Positions 1 through 11,690 of a DNA stretch of 64,000 bases are shown one piece after another. Position 1 is the stretch's first letter. Every line of letters begins with the position of its first letter. Location of the stretch: the NCBI RefSeq assembly GCF_001642475.1, contig NW_019173970.1, positions 206,438 through 270,437 of the forward strand. The letters are read 5' to 3'. Both the position numbers and the translations under genes were made by a program. A model generated the notes under the pieces. It had not been told where the DNA came from and searched no databases. It worked only from the letters and a program-made list of their open reading frames with translations. This DNA comes from Fonsecaea monophora. Its lineage: Eukaryota > Ascomycota > Eurotiomycetes > Chaetothyriales > Herpotrichiellaceae.

Positions 1-1383
1 ACAACATGGTCAATAAAGCCCACTGGCAAATCATGTCGAGGAAACGGGATAAGCCTTACATCGTATTCCACATGCCCCTTGGGCGTCCTGATACCGGTTT
101 CTGTGACTTCCAGGACCGGATTCTCCTTCACGTCTACAATGTCAATATGGTCCTGGTCGACGACCTCGTAGAATCTCTGTTCAAGGCTGTTTCGCTTGGT
201 GCCAAAAGGGTGAGGCGGCTTTTCGGGCGCCAGGAGTCGCTGTTTCTCGGGATTTTTCACTCGCTTGAGTACTGTGGAGCGCCAATACTTGTATGCTTCG
301 TCGTTGGCCTTTTGGTCAAAGAGCATGTCCTTGTAGCTGCGGATGAAGAAGAGACTGTCAGTATGTAGAAAATTGATGTCGGCGAGCTCCAGAAGAAACG
401 TACTTTTTCAGCAAAGGCACAAAGCCAGCCTCATCCCACAGAGACTTGTAGAATTTCTCCCGCTCTTCCGGAGTGTCGTCAAATGTGTTCTTGTCGCTGA
501 AAGTGTAGTGGAATCCGGTGAAAGATTTCCGGCAAAGGTCGAAAATTCTCTCGTATTCACCGTCGGCTTTCTTCTTTCGTTCCACCTCCGGGTCGAGTTC
601 CCATTGTTTCATGGGCAGGCAAAGATTGGGCGTGCGTTGGAAGATGGTCAGGTGCTTGACAACATCTCCAATCTCCTGGGCAACCTATTTCCTTCCGTCA
701 GCTAGGCTGTTCAGTCATCCCCTGACATGGTCAGCAACTCACTTGAATGCCCGAAGCTCCCGTCCCTATCAGGGCGACGCGTTTGCCTTTCAAATTCACG
801 CCGTGCTGAGGCCAAAAGGCGGTATGATACTGAGGTCCCTTGAAATTCTGCAGACCTGGGAAAGGTGGCTTGTAGTGCTTCGACGCAAACCCAACGCATG
901 GCATGAACCATTGTGCGTAGACCTCTGTGCCATCTGAGCACTCAATGTGCCACTGGTGTCTCTGCTCATCGAAGATGGCGGTCTCGACGTTCCTGTTGTA
1001 TTCGATGTACTCTTCCGTGTTCCATTTTTTCTCGATATATTTGAAGTAGCGTCTCAAGTCTGGCCAGCTGGAGTACCGCTCTTTAAAAGTAAAGTCTTCG
1101 TACAGATCCCGGTCAAACAATTGATAAATCGGCGACTCGGAGTCGACGCGAGCTATATGAAGATTGTGAGGAACGCCTTTGATGTCGGGAAAATCTTCTG
1201 ATATGACCTACCTCCAGGGTAGCAGTTCCAAAACCAGATGCCTCCTGCAGCGGGTCCTCGTTCATAGATCTTGACACTGAGTCCCTGTTTCCGAAGTTTG
1301 TTCAGCAGGGTGAAGGCTCCAAAGCCAGCACCGACAATCAGCACATCCACAGAAGGGATCTCTGGTTTTGCTATCGACCCCAT
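1..1383 (-). CDS. Baeyer-Villiger-type flavin monooxygenase, 3' end cut by window edge
   Basis: FAD/NADPH-dependent monooxygenase of the cyclohexanone/steroid monooxygenase type, which inserts oxygen next to a ketone. The coding sequence joins as 1383-1212, 1152-745, 684-404 and 354 to beyond base 1; introns are 59, 60 and 49 bp, and the joined part is 405 codons with no stop. Visible motifs: the N-terminal Rossmann motif GAGFGAF after about residue 15; YPGARVDSE, which is created exactly by the first splice and is typical of the family; a second nucleotide-binding motif GTGASGIQ; and HPFGTKR, a conserved Baeyer-Villiger segment. The ATG at 1383 is the first in frame; longer readings would need a TTG. 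It diverges from the kinase fusion gene with 459 bp between starts. The family is clear; the substrate cannot be told. Confidence 0.88.
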
Positions 1384-1842
1384 GATTGAGCGAGAAGACG
1401 GCAAGGTTTGATTTGTGATTGTTCAGAAAAGGCCGGGATCCAGCATGTGAAGTATTTGTAGTTGGGGTCGCTGCACGTCTAGACTTCCGAGTTAGAACCT
1501 ACCCCAGCATGTCGGAAACTGTTGTCCGCTTCTTCAGCGTTGGAACCACCTCCTCGGGACCCCTGATGCATCGCAATCGACGGGAATAGTCACATTGTAA
1601 GCTCTACAGACCTCGGGTAATGGTATACCTCGTATATCTACTCCGCATATGTACAGCTGTGGAGCGCATTTGCGGGGGGGGGGTTTGGACGAACGGATCT
1701 CCTATCCCGGATCGGTGGGACCGAGTCAGGCATCTGGGGGAATACTTCATGCTTGGTCGGCCCTGTAAAGTGCATGCGGTACGTTGTAGAGAGTGAATCC
1801 GAAAACCAGGTTTTGGTTCTCAGTATCAGGCCATCCTCAGCC
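1384..1842. promoter_or_regulatory. Shared divergent promoter region
   Basis: Non-coding interval between the starts of the monooxygenase and the kinase fusion gene. It contains a run of ten G at 1674-1683 and no convincing frame. Head-to-head spacing of under 0.5 kb is compatible with joint regulation, but no specific operator is recognised. Confidence 0.5.
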
Positions 1843-4108
1843 ATGGTGACTTCTACTTTGAGCGACTTGCTGACCGGTAGCGCTGGCACCACCTCAGACA
1901 ATGCAAACGGGAAGGCAAATGGTTCGTTGGGGCAAGAAGAATATTGTGACCTGCATGGGGTTGTGATTGTATGTTGTCCCGTGTTTCTGAGTCAGTGCTC
2001 TCGGCTGATCAGGCCATTGCAGAAGCCACTCCAACAGATCGAAGAGCTCACGCCACTATGGCTGTCGATGTTTCTCAATCGCAAGATCGATGAGAATGGC
2101 TTCGTCGTCAAGCCAACTGGGACGGGCCAGATGAGCAATACTTACCGAGTCCAGTTTCATGATCTCGACCATCCAGGCAAAGTCAGCCAAGTTGTGGTCA
2201 AATTTGCAAGAAACGACAAGGACACTCGAGACCTTGGCATCAGATTTGGCCACTACCAACGTGAGGCTGTCTTCTATCGAAGATTTGGAGACAGGCTGTC
2301 CGCTGGTCTACCACACTGCTATGGCGCAGTGGTAGACAGACATGCTTGGTTTACCCTTGTCCTCGAGGACCTAGGCTTGTATGACGGGTACCAAGGGGCC
2401 CAGCTGGAAGGATGTGATTATAAGCATGCGCAGCTGGCCTTGAAAGCGCTCGCTCAATTGCAGGCGCCGGTCCTAGGAGATGCACAGCTGGATGAGGACG
2501 AGTGGCTCAATAAACCGCCCGCTTTGGACCAGAAATTCTTCAATGAATGTCTCCCAATTTTCCGCACGCGCCAGAAGCTTCCACCCGAGCAAGAACAGCT
2601 GTTGAACTGGCTCTCCGAAAACCTCGATGACTGGTGGGCGACTCGAGAAGGGCCTTTCTGCATCTTCCATGGAGATTTTCGTCTGGACAATATCCTCTTC
2701 CTTGCCAAGGACAATCATCGTGCGGTAGCAGTCGATTGGGGCGGGCTTGGTTGGGCGTCACCCATGCGGGATGCTGGATACTTCCTCGGAAACGGACTGA
2801 CGATTGAGAACCGGCGAAAGTGGGAGAAGGATCTCATCCGCGAGTACCTGGACGAGCTCAATCGTTGGAGCAAGGTCCAACTGACATGGGAACAGGCCTG
2901 GAAGCAATATAGACTCCAATCGATATATGGCCTTGCACAACAGTAAGCTTGACACCGACCGTGACTTGGCCATGCTTTCTGACTGTGGAGTTTCTAGTAT
3001 CCCAGCTGCGGCAATCTGCGCACCGACTGAGCGAGGAGAGAAAATGTTCTATACATTGACCTCGAGGCAGGCCCAGCACGCACTAGACATGGACGCGGCA
3101 TCATTAGTGAAGCCACGCCCCAAATCTTACTCACCTCATGTTGGAGACGAAGCCGAGCATGTTCCACCAGCAGATGGGGGACCTCTCTGGAGTGAAAGCT
3201 GGTATTTTGACTGCACCACACCAGATGGCGAAGCTGGCATGTACGCTCGAATTGGGCGCCTCCCAAACCAGAATTGTTGCAACTTTATCGCCGGGATTTT
3301 TCGGCGGGGAAAGTCATCGGTCATGCTCGTCAATATGCAAGCACCTCTACCAGCCTCCCATCACGCTATGCAAACGTTCTCGACGGATCGGTTCGCGGTT
3401 GAGAGCAGATGCCTCGTTCCGCTGGAGAAATTCTCATTCAGTTTGAGCGGGACGGGATCCGCCTCGCCCGACTCCATTACATCTTTCCACGGAGATGAGG
3501 CGCAGGTGGAAGATGTGCAAAATATCAAGATCGATCTCGTTTGGGAGACGTCGGCAGCGCCATATAAGAAACACGGACAGTCTCGTTACGAGATACCGTG
3601 TAAAGTTACTGGGAACATCAAAATCGGTGACGAGGAAGAGATCAGATTCAACGCCGCCCCGGGACAACGGAACCACAGTTGGGGTGTGCGCAACTGGTGG
3701 GTGGCTGACTGGGTGTGGTCTGGCCTACACTTTTCAGACGGCACAGACGTCTTTACTATCGCGTTGGGCAAAGGACCAGACAGTACGGGTGCGTCGGGAT
3801 ACATCCAGAAAGATGGCGGAATCAAGGAGATTACTAAGGTAGTTAATGAATTCGAGTGGCAGGATAACGGACTACCTGGAAAGTTGAGACTGCTGGTCGA
3901 GCCTGGCGGTATGAGCATTGAGTGCGAGGCAATCGCGGCTAGAGGTCTGCGTCTTTTTGATCCCGAAGGTCGAGAGGCACATCTGCCTCGAGTCATGTGC
4001 ACCGCAAGGACCAGTGATGGGAAATCAGGGGTGGGATGGTTGGACTTCAATCGGGTTGTCAAGCGCGAGCCAGGGCAAGCAAGGAATGGTCAAGCAAAGG
4101 ACGCATAG
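1843..4108 (+). CDS. APH-like kinase fused to CrtC/AttH-like (DUF7064/7065-type) domain
   Basis: Predicted 718-residue two-domain protein. Exons 1843-1968, 2023-2942 and 2998-4108 total 2157 bases, an exact multiple of three. The N-terminal half is an aminoglycoside/choline-kinase-like fold: FCIFHGDFRLDNILF gives the catalytic HGD..N motif and VAVDWGGLGW the metal-binding D. The second intron (2943-2997, GTAAGC...TAG) removes the apparent stop after the kinase and links it to the C-terminal half. That half carries GQRNHSWGVRNWW and WVWSGLHFSDGT, a pattern I associate with CrtC/AttH-like lipocalin proteins and DUF7064/DUF7065. The small-molecule substrate is unknown. The first intron (1969-2022, 54 bp) is in frame and less certain, and an upstream non-ATG extension was ignored. 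No signal peptide is seen, so a cytosolic protein is likely. Confidence 0.78.
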
Positions 4109-5710
4109 ACAAAGCATACAAGACAGATACTGAGAGGCAGAGGAAAGGACGCGAATACAGCCGCAATAGAGCTACATGGGGATCACCTAGACAAGCTACG
4201 CCTAAAACGGTAACTCTGGGTTTCATCACGTGAATTTGCTCTACTTCCATCCCCAAGGGCTCTAGCGTAATGTAGTCTAATCAAGTCCCTCCCCAGGTCA
4301 TAATAGAGCGGCATGGCCATCTACCCCGATCCGCAGTCAAGCTACTCAGGGCATTTCCACATCTTGGTTCCGACAACGGGGAGGCTGGGGCGAACCTGTT
4401 CGGAGACGTTGTAGCCTCCCCGCCCCGCAATCTTGGATTCCAAGGAACAAGCTGCGGCCCAGGCCAGAATGCCATTTTTGCCTCCGCAGTGGCGGCTGCT
4501 GTGGTTGATCCTTCGCGCGCCAACAGAGGCACGAATGGGCTGGCCACTGCCAGGCCTTGCATTTCAATATCGACATCGATCTAGTTTACGCGGTACCTAC
4601 GAGGTACATACGTGCCGAGTACACACTTTTGAACACGACAAGTGTGAAGCGACACAGCCAAATCGCTTACTCTTTCAGCCCTCACAAAGCCGTCAAAGCC
4701 AGATTCCCACCTTCATCAACACGCCCTCATATCGATGGCCAAACCTACTGTCCTACTTGGAGACGTGAAATGTCGGCCTCGAAGAGGTACCGAGTGTGTG
4801 GCTGAAGTACAAGTAGCAATTGTCAAGAGCTGGACGGACCGTCGCAGGCCGCAGGTCGACTTCACTTTATGACACGATATGGTGAGCTCAGCTCGTGACA
4901 TGACCACTGGCACCCAACTGGTGACCAGTTACTTGGGTCCCTTGGGGACTCGGTAAACATTACAAAACCATCCGAGTGATCCAGCTTAGTGGCTTTGTGG
5001 GAGATAATTATAAAAGGGGGATTTTCCTCCCCAGAGGGACGTGCCTCGTACATATGATATGCTATGGATATCCGCACATTCGACATACATAGTCCCAACA
5101 TACTCGGTTCACTCACCAATCCGACCCGCTGGTAGGGAGTAATTATGAGGGAAGATATGCAATCGCATTAGAAATTCAGAAATTGCGCCTTTTGAAAGTC
5201 TGATAGTCTGGGGTCCGGCTATCTGGGTAGCTACACGTACCGAGTTGTCCTAGACCTGCCAACCGCCCACTCATTTCTTCAGTCTCTCCCTCTATATGAT
5301 TGCTCTTGAATTTTTTGTGAAGCCCTCCTCCTCCTCGCAGGAAATGCTTTGTGAAATTAAGAAAAATAAAAAAACACCAGACTCCCCCCCTCCCGCCTTG
5401 TTGAAACGTACACAAACAGCTTCCTTTCGTTCTCTCTCTCTCCCTCTCTCTCTCGCGTGCACCACACCACTTGGCCACACCACACCACACCTCGAGAAAA
5501 GCACCCACAACTAAAAAACATTGGCCACCCTTTATCTGCGTCTAGGATTGGTTGCGGACTGACGAAAAGGAGATCTCAATGCAAGAATGGCCAGGATTGG
5601 GTCTTGAGAAGGGGGATTCTCCGAAGAAAAGAGTGGCGAGTGGTCGACGCCACAGATGGCGACTAGTGCTTTTTTTCAGTGTTAAGGCTCGTATTTTTTC
5701 TTTCTTTTTT
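4109..5710. other. Long convergent intergenic region
   Basis: About 1.6 kb between the 3' ends of the kinase fusion gene and the ABC transporter gene. I find no credible coding frame. It contains a TCACGTGA site at 4226-4233, a 6-bp-arm inverted repeat GTACCT/AGGTAC at 4593-4607, a CT microsatellite near 5430-5454 and a CACCACACC-rich stretch near 5460-5493. Confidence 0.6.
5430..5454. repeat. CT microsatellite
   Basis: Pyrimidine-only tract of repeated CT/TC, downstream of the ABC transporter stop codon. Confidence 0.8.
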
Positions 5711-8700
5711 CTAATGCTCTGCATTCGTCGTCCGCGGGTTGACGTCTGAATCTGCACCCTTCTCCGCGCCAGTGCTTACGCCGGTGTCTGCTCTCTTCTC
5801 TCCATTGGCGGTCTCGACGGGCCCGTCGACCACGCTGCCCTCTTTGCTCTCCTTCGGGGTGCCAACTTCCTTCTTCCCCTTGTTCATCCGCTTGGGCACG
5901 CGGGCGAGCCAGTAGAAGAAGACGGCGCCGAAGACGTTGAAGACAATGTACGGCCACATCAGGCCGAAGTTGCGCCACATGTGGTCCGGGTTGGAGGAGA
6001 CGGTGGCCAGGAAGTCGTCGGTAGTCGCGATCTGGCAGTAGGTGCAATTGCTGCCCGAGGGGTTTTGCAGGTATCCGCCGGCGACGGCCATGTAGTCTCT
6101 CATATACTCGGCACACGTCTGGCCCGCGGGGGCTGGGAAATGGAGATACTCGTTGGCGGCACAGGTGACGGTGGTGTGCGCAACGGACGTGCTGAGCATG
6201 CCGTCAATGAGATATGTAAAGGGCGAGACGCGGTACATGAAAATCCAGAAACCGGGGAGCGCCTTGGGGCCGACGAGGACACCGCAAAAGACCAAGGTGA
6301 GCGAGAAGGTCATGTTGGCGATGTTGCCTCCCGTCTCCGCCGTCTCGATGGCCGCAATGACCATGTGTGCAAACGTCGACGTAAAGAGCAAGAAGGCCAG
6401 GATCAGCAGGAACATCAACGCGCCACGTACGTGGACGGCGTCTGTCGGTTCCGCATTCCTGTACAGGCCAATCGGGTAGTACCAGGTGAAGTAGATGAGG
6501 ATGGCGCAGAGTGTGGACCAGGGCAGCTCGACGATGATGTTGCTCATCATGAATGCCTGCCACGAATACGTCTTGCTGGGTCGTTCGCGGACCTCGTAGA
6601 GTGAACGTTGAGTCACGAACAACGGCATGATTTGCTGCACGAGCTGGCCGAAGATGGTCATCAACATGAAGATGCCGAACATCTGGTTCTGGAGACCTTG
6701 CTGCGTGTTCCTGGCCTTGAAGAAGGAGAAGCCGATGAAGAGACCCTGACGAAAGGACATGGTTAGCGCCGACAACAGGTGGGAAAAGGGGGGAGCGGGG
6801 GGGGGGGGGGGGGGAGTTACTCACAGAAGCGATACAGAGAGACAGTTTGCTGTAAATGTAGGAAGGCGTACGCCAGTATTGCTGAAAGACACGCTTCAGA
6901 ACCTCGTAGAGCTGCACGTAGAACGGAGCGGCGAACTCGCGATAGCTGGCTTTGCTGGCCCGGTTCGAGACCGTCCGGGCAAGTTGACAACGCTCTGCCT
7001 TCATTTGAGAGAGCTCGGCGTGTACATCCCTATACTCCGGCGACGTGCGCCACGTCTCGACCCAATCGATCTCGGTGTGTGAACCAGGTGCGGCGCCGAT
7101 GACCTCCAACATCCACTCGGCGGGATTCGCGTCGGGCGGGCACTGATGGGCGCCGTTGCGTTCAAAGTAGTTGATGAGTATCTTCGACGAATGCCCAACG
7201 GGCCCGAAGTAGACGGTCTTTCCGCCGCTGGCGAGGAAAAGGAGCCGGTCAAAGCGCTGGAAGAGCATCGCTGAAGGCTGATGGATGGTGCAGAGAATGG
7301 CCTGTCCGTTCTGTTTCAGCTTCTCGAGGAGATCGAGGATGGACCACGAGGTCTGAGAGTCGAGACCAGAGGTAGGTTCGTCGAGGAAGAGCAGCAGTTC
7401 TGGCTTCGCCGCCAATTCCACGCCGATGGTCAACCGTTTGCGTTGCTCCACGTTGAGGCCTTCACCGGGGACACCCACAACGGCGTCGGCGTACTCGGAC
7501 ATGTCGAGAATTTTGATGATCTCGTCGACGTAGTCCAGTTTCTCCTGCCGTGGGATATGTGCGGGTTGACGGAGGAGAGCGCTGAAGTTCAAGGCTTCTC
7601 GCACCGTCGACGTCTCCAAGTGAAGATCTTGTTGTTGCACGTAGCCGGTTTTGCGTTGGAAAGACTCGTCTCGCTGGCGACCGTCGACCAGCATCTCGCC
7701 GGAGATAACTCCCATAGTCACACGGGTGGCCAGGACGTCGAGGAGCGTCGTCTTTCCAGCCCCGGACACGCCCATCAAGGCAGTCAAGGTGCCCGGTTTG
7801 ACCCAGCCATCGACGTGATCCAAGAGCCGACGTTGGCCACCTTTCACCGAAATATCGTAGCAGACGTCGCGCCACTGGAAGATGGCCGTTTGTTTCTGAA
7901 TGACGGATGACATGTCCTCAGCGGTTTTGACCCTCTCCACCGGGGCGGCTGTCGCGACATCGCCGGTCTCGGCGTCATGAGGGAGCTTCAGTCTCAGCGC
8001 AGGGGGAGTCTGACCGCGACGGAAAACCAGGACTTCGCCTTTGGATTTCTTAGCCTGGACGAACTCGGCTGAGATCAGGTAGGTGCAGAACAGAAAGATT
8101 AGGAATGCGATCAAGATGCCGAAATTCCTCCACCTGTGGGACGCGTAGTATTTGTAGTTGCTGTTGATAAAGTCGTCGCCGTTGACAAAGGACTGACCGG
8201 GCCGAGATCCCACCGTGGCGCAGACGTGGTTTGAATCCCCGTACCCAGGACCGGAGGGCACGAAGAAGGCGCAGTCGAAATTCCGTCCGGAGAACTCGTT
8301 GATCATCAGCGACTCGAAACCATACGCGACCGGGTCGAGGTAGTTGATCCAGCGTGCCCAGCCAAGCATATAGTTGACTGGGATGGCAAAACCGGTGTAG
8401 ATGACGATGGCGAGGATGAGAATGGCGGCCGGTGCCAAAGCTTGACTCAAGGTGCGGGAGACCGAGGCGATCGTTCGAAACAGCATACTCATGACCAGCG
8501 TCAAGGTGAAGGAAATGAGGAGGAAGAAGAAGAATGCGCCGGGCTCTCTGCGGAGATTGGTCATGAAATACAAGGTGATGTTGAAGATGATGGCATTGCT
8601 AATCTTGTACGGCATGTCCGTCAACATGGAAGCGTATGCCTCGGTCGACGGGTGATACAGCGCGTACCGTTGGTGCTTCTCGACGATCGGCCGTTGCGCA

Positions 8701-10499
8701 TACAGCGTCAGGATTTCCAAGGCAGAGCTGAAGGCGTTGATGAGAATGGCAAAGAAGAGCAAGGCGCCGCGCGAGTAGAACGAGTTGGTGGTGTCGTCGA
8801 GGTTGTAGAAGATGGAACCGATGATCAGGGCAAAGACGTTGTTTCCGATGATAGAAGTCAACGTCAAGCTCGGGTCGGCCTTCAACCTGCGGAATCCTCG
8901 CCAGAGACAGAGTTTGACCTGTTGACCGTACGACAGCGTGTAGGGCGACGACACGCGTTGCCGCTTCGCTTGCTGCAGTCTTCTTGATTCCTTGAAGCGG
9001 TTCAGATCCTCACCGCCAAGGGGATGCCTCTGGTCAAAGTCTTCAATCTCTTTCAGTAGTTGCGCACGTTCCGGCGACTCTTTCCAGGCCTTCGCAAAGT
9101 CGTCGGGGGTCCGTGGAACCCGGTTCTCAAAGCCTTCGCGGACGATTCGTTCTTGGGCGCTCGTCATGGACGTCAAGAAGTCGGCGGTGGTCTGTCGCTC
9201 GGGGCATTGGAAGCCAAGACGGACAAAGTAGTCTTTGGCATCCACGGTCCGCCCGAAATAGATCTGCCGTCCCTCATAAAGTACAATAACCTTGTCGAAG
9301 AGGTCGTAAGCTGCCTGGGGAGCCTGGTAGATAGCCACCGCGGCCGTGTTGTTGAGGATCTCAGTCGAGAGACGCAGCGTTTTACAGAACTCAATGGCGT
9401 TGGCACTGTCCAAACCACGGGTGCTGTTGTCCCAACATTGAAGAGGCGACATGTTCAGCGTGGCTTCGGCGATACTGACACGTTTCCTCTCGCCTCCACT
9501 GACACCCCGGATGAAGTCGTTGCCCACGCGAGTGTTGAAGGTGTGTCGGATGCCAAAAGTTGCCATAATAACGTCTCGCATATGGCACGCGTATTCGTGG
9601 GCGGAAACGTTTCCAGGTCGATGTCTCGGTGCTCTTGCACGTGCGGCAAAGTAAAGAGTGTCACCGACCGTCAACTGGGGAAAGTGGATGTCCTGTTCAG
9701 CGGTGTAGATGGCCTCGCCGCGGAAGTGCTTGTGCATCTGATCAAAAGGAATCCCCTGGTAATTGACGTATGAATCCTCGTCGACGACGAAACCGTGTGT
9801 TTCGCCTGCGAGTGTCTTGAGGAACGTCGAGCAGCCCGACCCAGGAGGCCCGAGAACGACGAGCATTTCACCATGGTTCACCAGTCCGTCGAATCCTCGA
9901 AGGATGTCGATTCTGCGTTGTCCAATGTTCAGGAGCTTGCGAGCCATGCCGAGGATCTGTAGCGGGGCATTGCCGACTGTCTTCTGGTAGTCAGTCGCCG
10001 ATCCGAAACCGTGGGCGCTCAGGTTGCGGAACGCCACTCCGGCGGTCCTGGCAAGGAACCGGTCGTCTTTGTTCTGCAAATTAAACAGAGCCTTGATCCA
10101 GTCGTGGGTTGAGAAATTCTCGGAAGTGGGATCTAGGGAAGAGCCTGGCGCAGCGTGAAAGGGATTGGCATCCTCAGTCTTGGTGGACGTTCGTGAGAAC
10201 TGTCGAGCCAGATATCTGACGTGAACATCCTCATCCTCTTCGTTCTCCGAACTTCGAGATTGGTCGCCCGCCGGTTTTTCTTCCATGCCCGCCGAGCTCG
10301 TGCGACGCTCGTGACTGGCACCGTGGTGTGCAGAGGCTGAATCCTCCATGGCTATGGAGCGACGACTCTCGTGAGATTTTACCCGTGACGGGCCGTTGGG
10401 CTCGTCGTGTGATTCCCTGCGGTAGTGTCCCAAAAGCCCTGGGCCTTGTCTCCCGGCACTGTTGTCGTAGTTGGAGGTGAAATTACCTACGAGAGACAT
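5711..10499 (-). CDS. PDR-type ABC multidrug transporter
   Basis: Full-size pleiotropic-drug-resistance transporter, (NBD-TMD)x2, predicted 1569 residues and so a typical Cdr1/AtrB-like length. Exon 1 is 10499-6825 and exon 2 is 6745-5711, separated by a 79-bp intron. The first NBD has the family's odd Walker A GPPGSGCST, signature VSGGERKRVSIAEA and Walker B-like CWDNSTRGLDS. The second has Walker A GVSGAGKTTLLD, signature LNVEQRKRLTIGVE and Walker B LLFLDEPTSGLDSQ. The splice joins CIAS to GLFIGFSFFKA, a conserved block at the start of the second TMD. Asymmetric NBDs of this type are standard for fungal PDR pumps. Expected in the plasma membrane, exporting azoles, plant compounds or other hydrophobic toxins. 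The Ser/Asp/Glu-rich N-terminal extension of about 125 residues is usual. Confidence 0.96.
6797..6814. repeat. G18 homopolymer inside the ABC transporter intron
   Basis: Eighteen consecutive G on the plus strand (C on the coding strand), about 10 bases after the GTGAGT donor of the single intron. Confidence 0.9.
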
Positions 10500-11690
10500 C
10501 TTAGACGTCCTCGTTCCCGGTGGGAGAGCAACCCAAGTTGAGGGGGGATTGCCCTCGCGTTGCTGTCAAGAGGGAGGACGGTACGGCGGATTGAATTAAT
10601 CAGGGTTGGACAATGAGCCGGCAAGTATGTGGTGGGCTACCCCGAAGGAGACGACTGAGCCGCAGCCTCAAAAGAGAATCAGTCTATGAATGAAGGACCA
10701 AAAAAAAAAAGAAAGGGAAAGGGAAAATGGAACGGGAGACTGGCGAGGAATCTGGGAGCGCAGTGTCGTAAGAGTTCGTCTGCAGGTTAAGAACGATCTT
10801 ATATTGGCAACTCTAAACAAATCTCAAGTCTTGGAATGCAACCGCAGGCACTATGATGGGGATGTCGATAAGCTGTCCGCATCCGTTGGTGGATCGGGGC
10901 GGAGCATTTGTGCGTCGCTGTCGTCAGGGGGAAGGAGGACGGCGGACGAAGAGGACAAGAATTAATCGAGATGTGCACCGGCTACGGAGAGCTTCGGGTG
11001 CACAATGAACGAATGCCAATATCCAAGACGTGGCCATGTTTTGACGCTGGGCTTGTGGCAATCACACTGGCGTGACTTGGGGGTGGGAGAGGAAACGCAT
11101 GTCAAGGCGGGAATCGTATGAACTTCGGAGAGATTAGAGTTTGGCGCGAGTCAACTGCCAATATCAACATTGGCCATGGCTCGCCACATGACTCAAGCTT
11201 TTCCTGGGTCCCCCACTCTGCCCCTCTTGCTCCACCATATCATTGGACTAGCCCCTGGCGCCGAGCCCTGCACAATTTGCCAGTTCCTCTTTTGGGTACT
11301 TTATGAACCTTGCCTCGGCAGCCGGAATCACGACGGCGTGGGTGCATCCGGTCCTACATAACTACACGACACTTCCCTACCGAGGAAAGTCTCATTCCTG
11401 AAATCCACCAATGAGAGAGCCATATACCACATTCGTTAAGGTGTACGTCGTCGGGTGCCCTCGATAAAAAATAATGATCAGGAGACCAACATGCTATTTT
11501 AGCCGTCTGGACAATCAAGAAATCCTCTCTAGTATGAATTCGGGTGCTTCGTACGAACGGCGATTGCTTTAGCTGCGATTGTGCTAGCTGCGATATAGGG
11601 CGGTGAACGGAAAAGTACTGTACACCTGGACATGGTCGCGCGTTCATTTCTTCGGACTTCTCTACAGTCCCCCAAGTTGTTAGACAGACC
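10500..11690. promoter_or_regulatory. Divergent upstream region of ABC transporter and BTB gene
   Basis: About 1.2 kb without a credible gene, between head-to-head starts. It has an A/G-rich tract near 10700-10730. I see no recognisable pleiotropic-drug-response element. Confidence 0.5.

Noticed and set aside
1384..1404. N-terminal extension of the monooxygenase to 1404
   Set aside because: It would require a TTG start; the ATG at 1383 gives a normal family N-terminus.
8442..9773. Long antisense frames over the ABC transporter
   Set aside because: Shadows of a highly biased, GC3-rich coding strand; the transporter frame is unambiguous.
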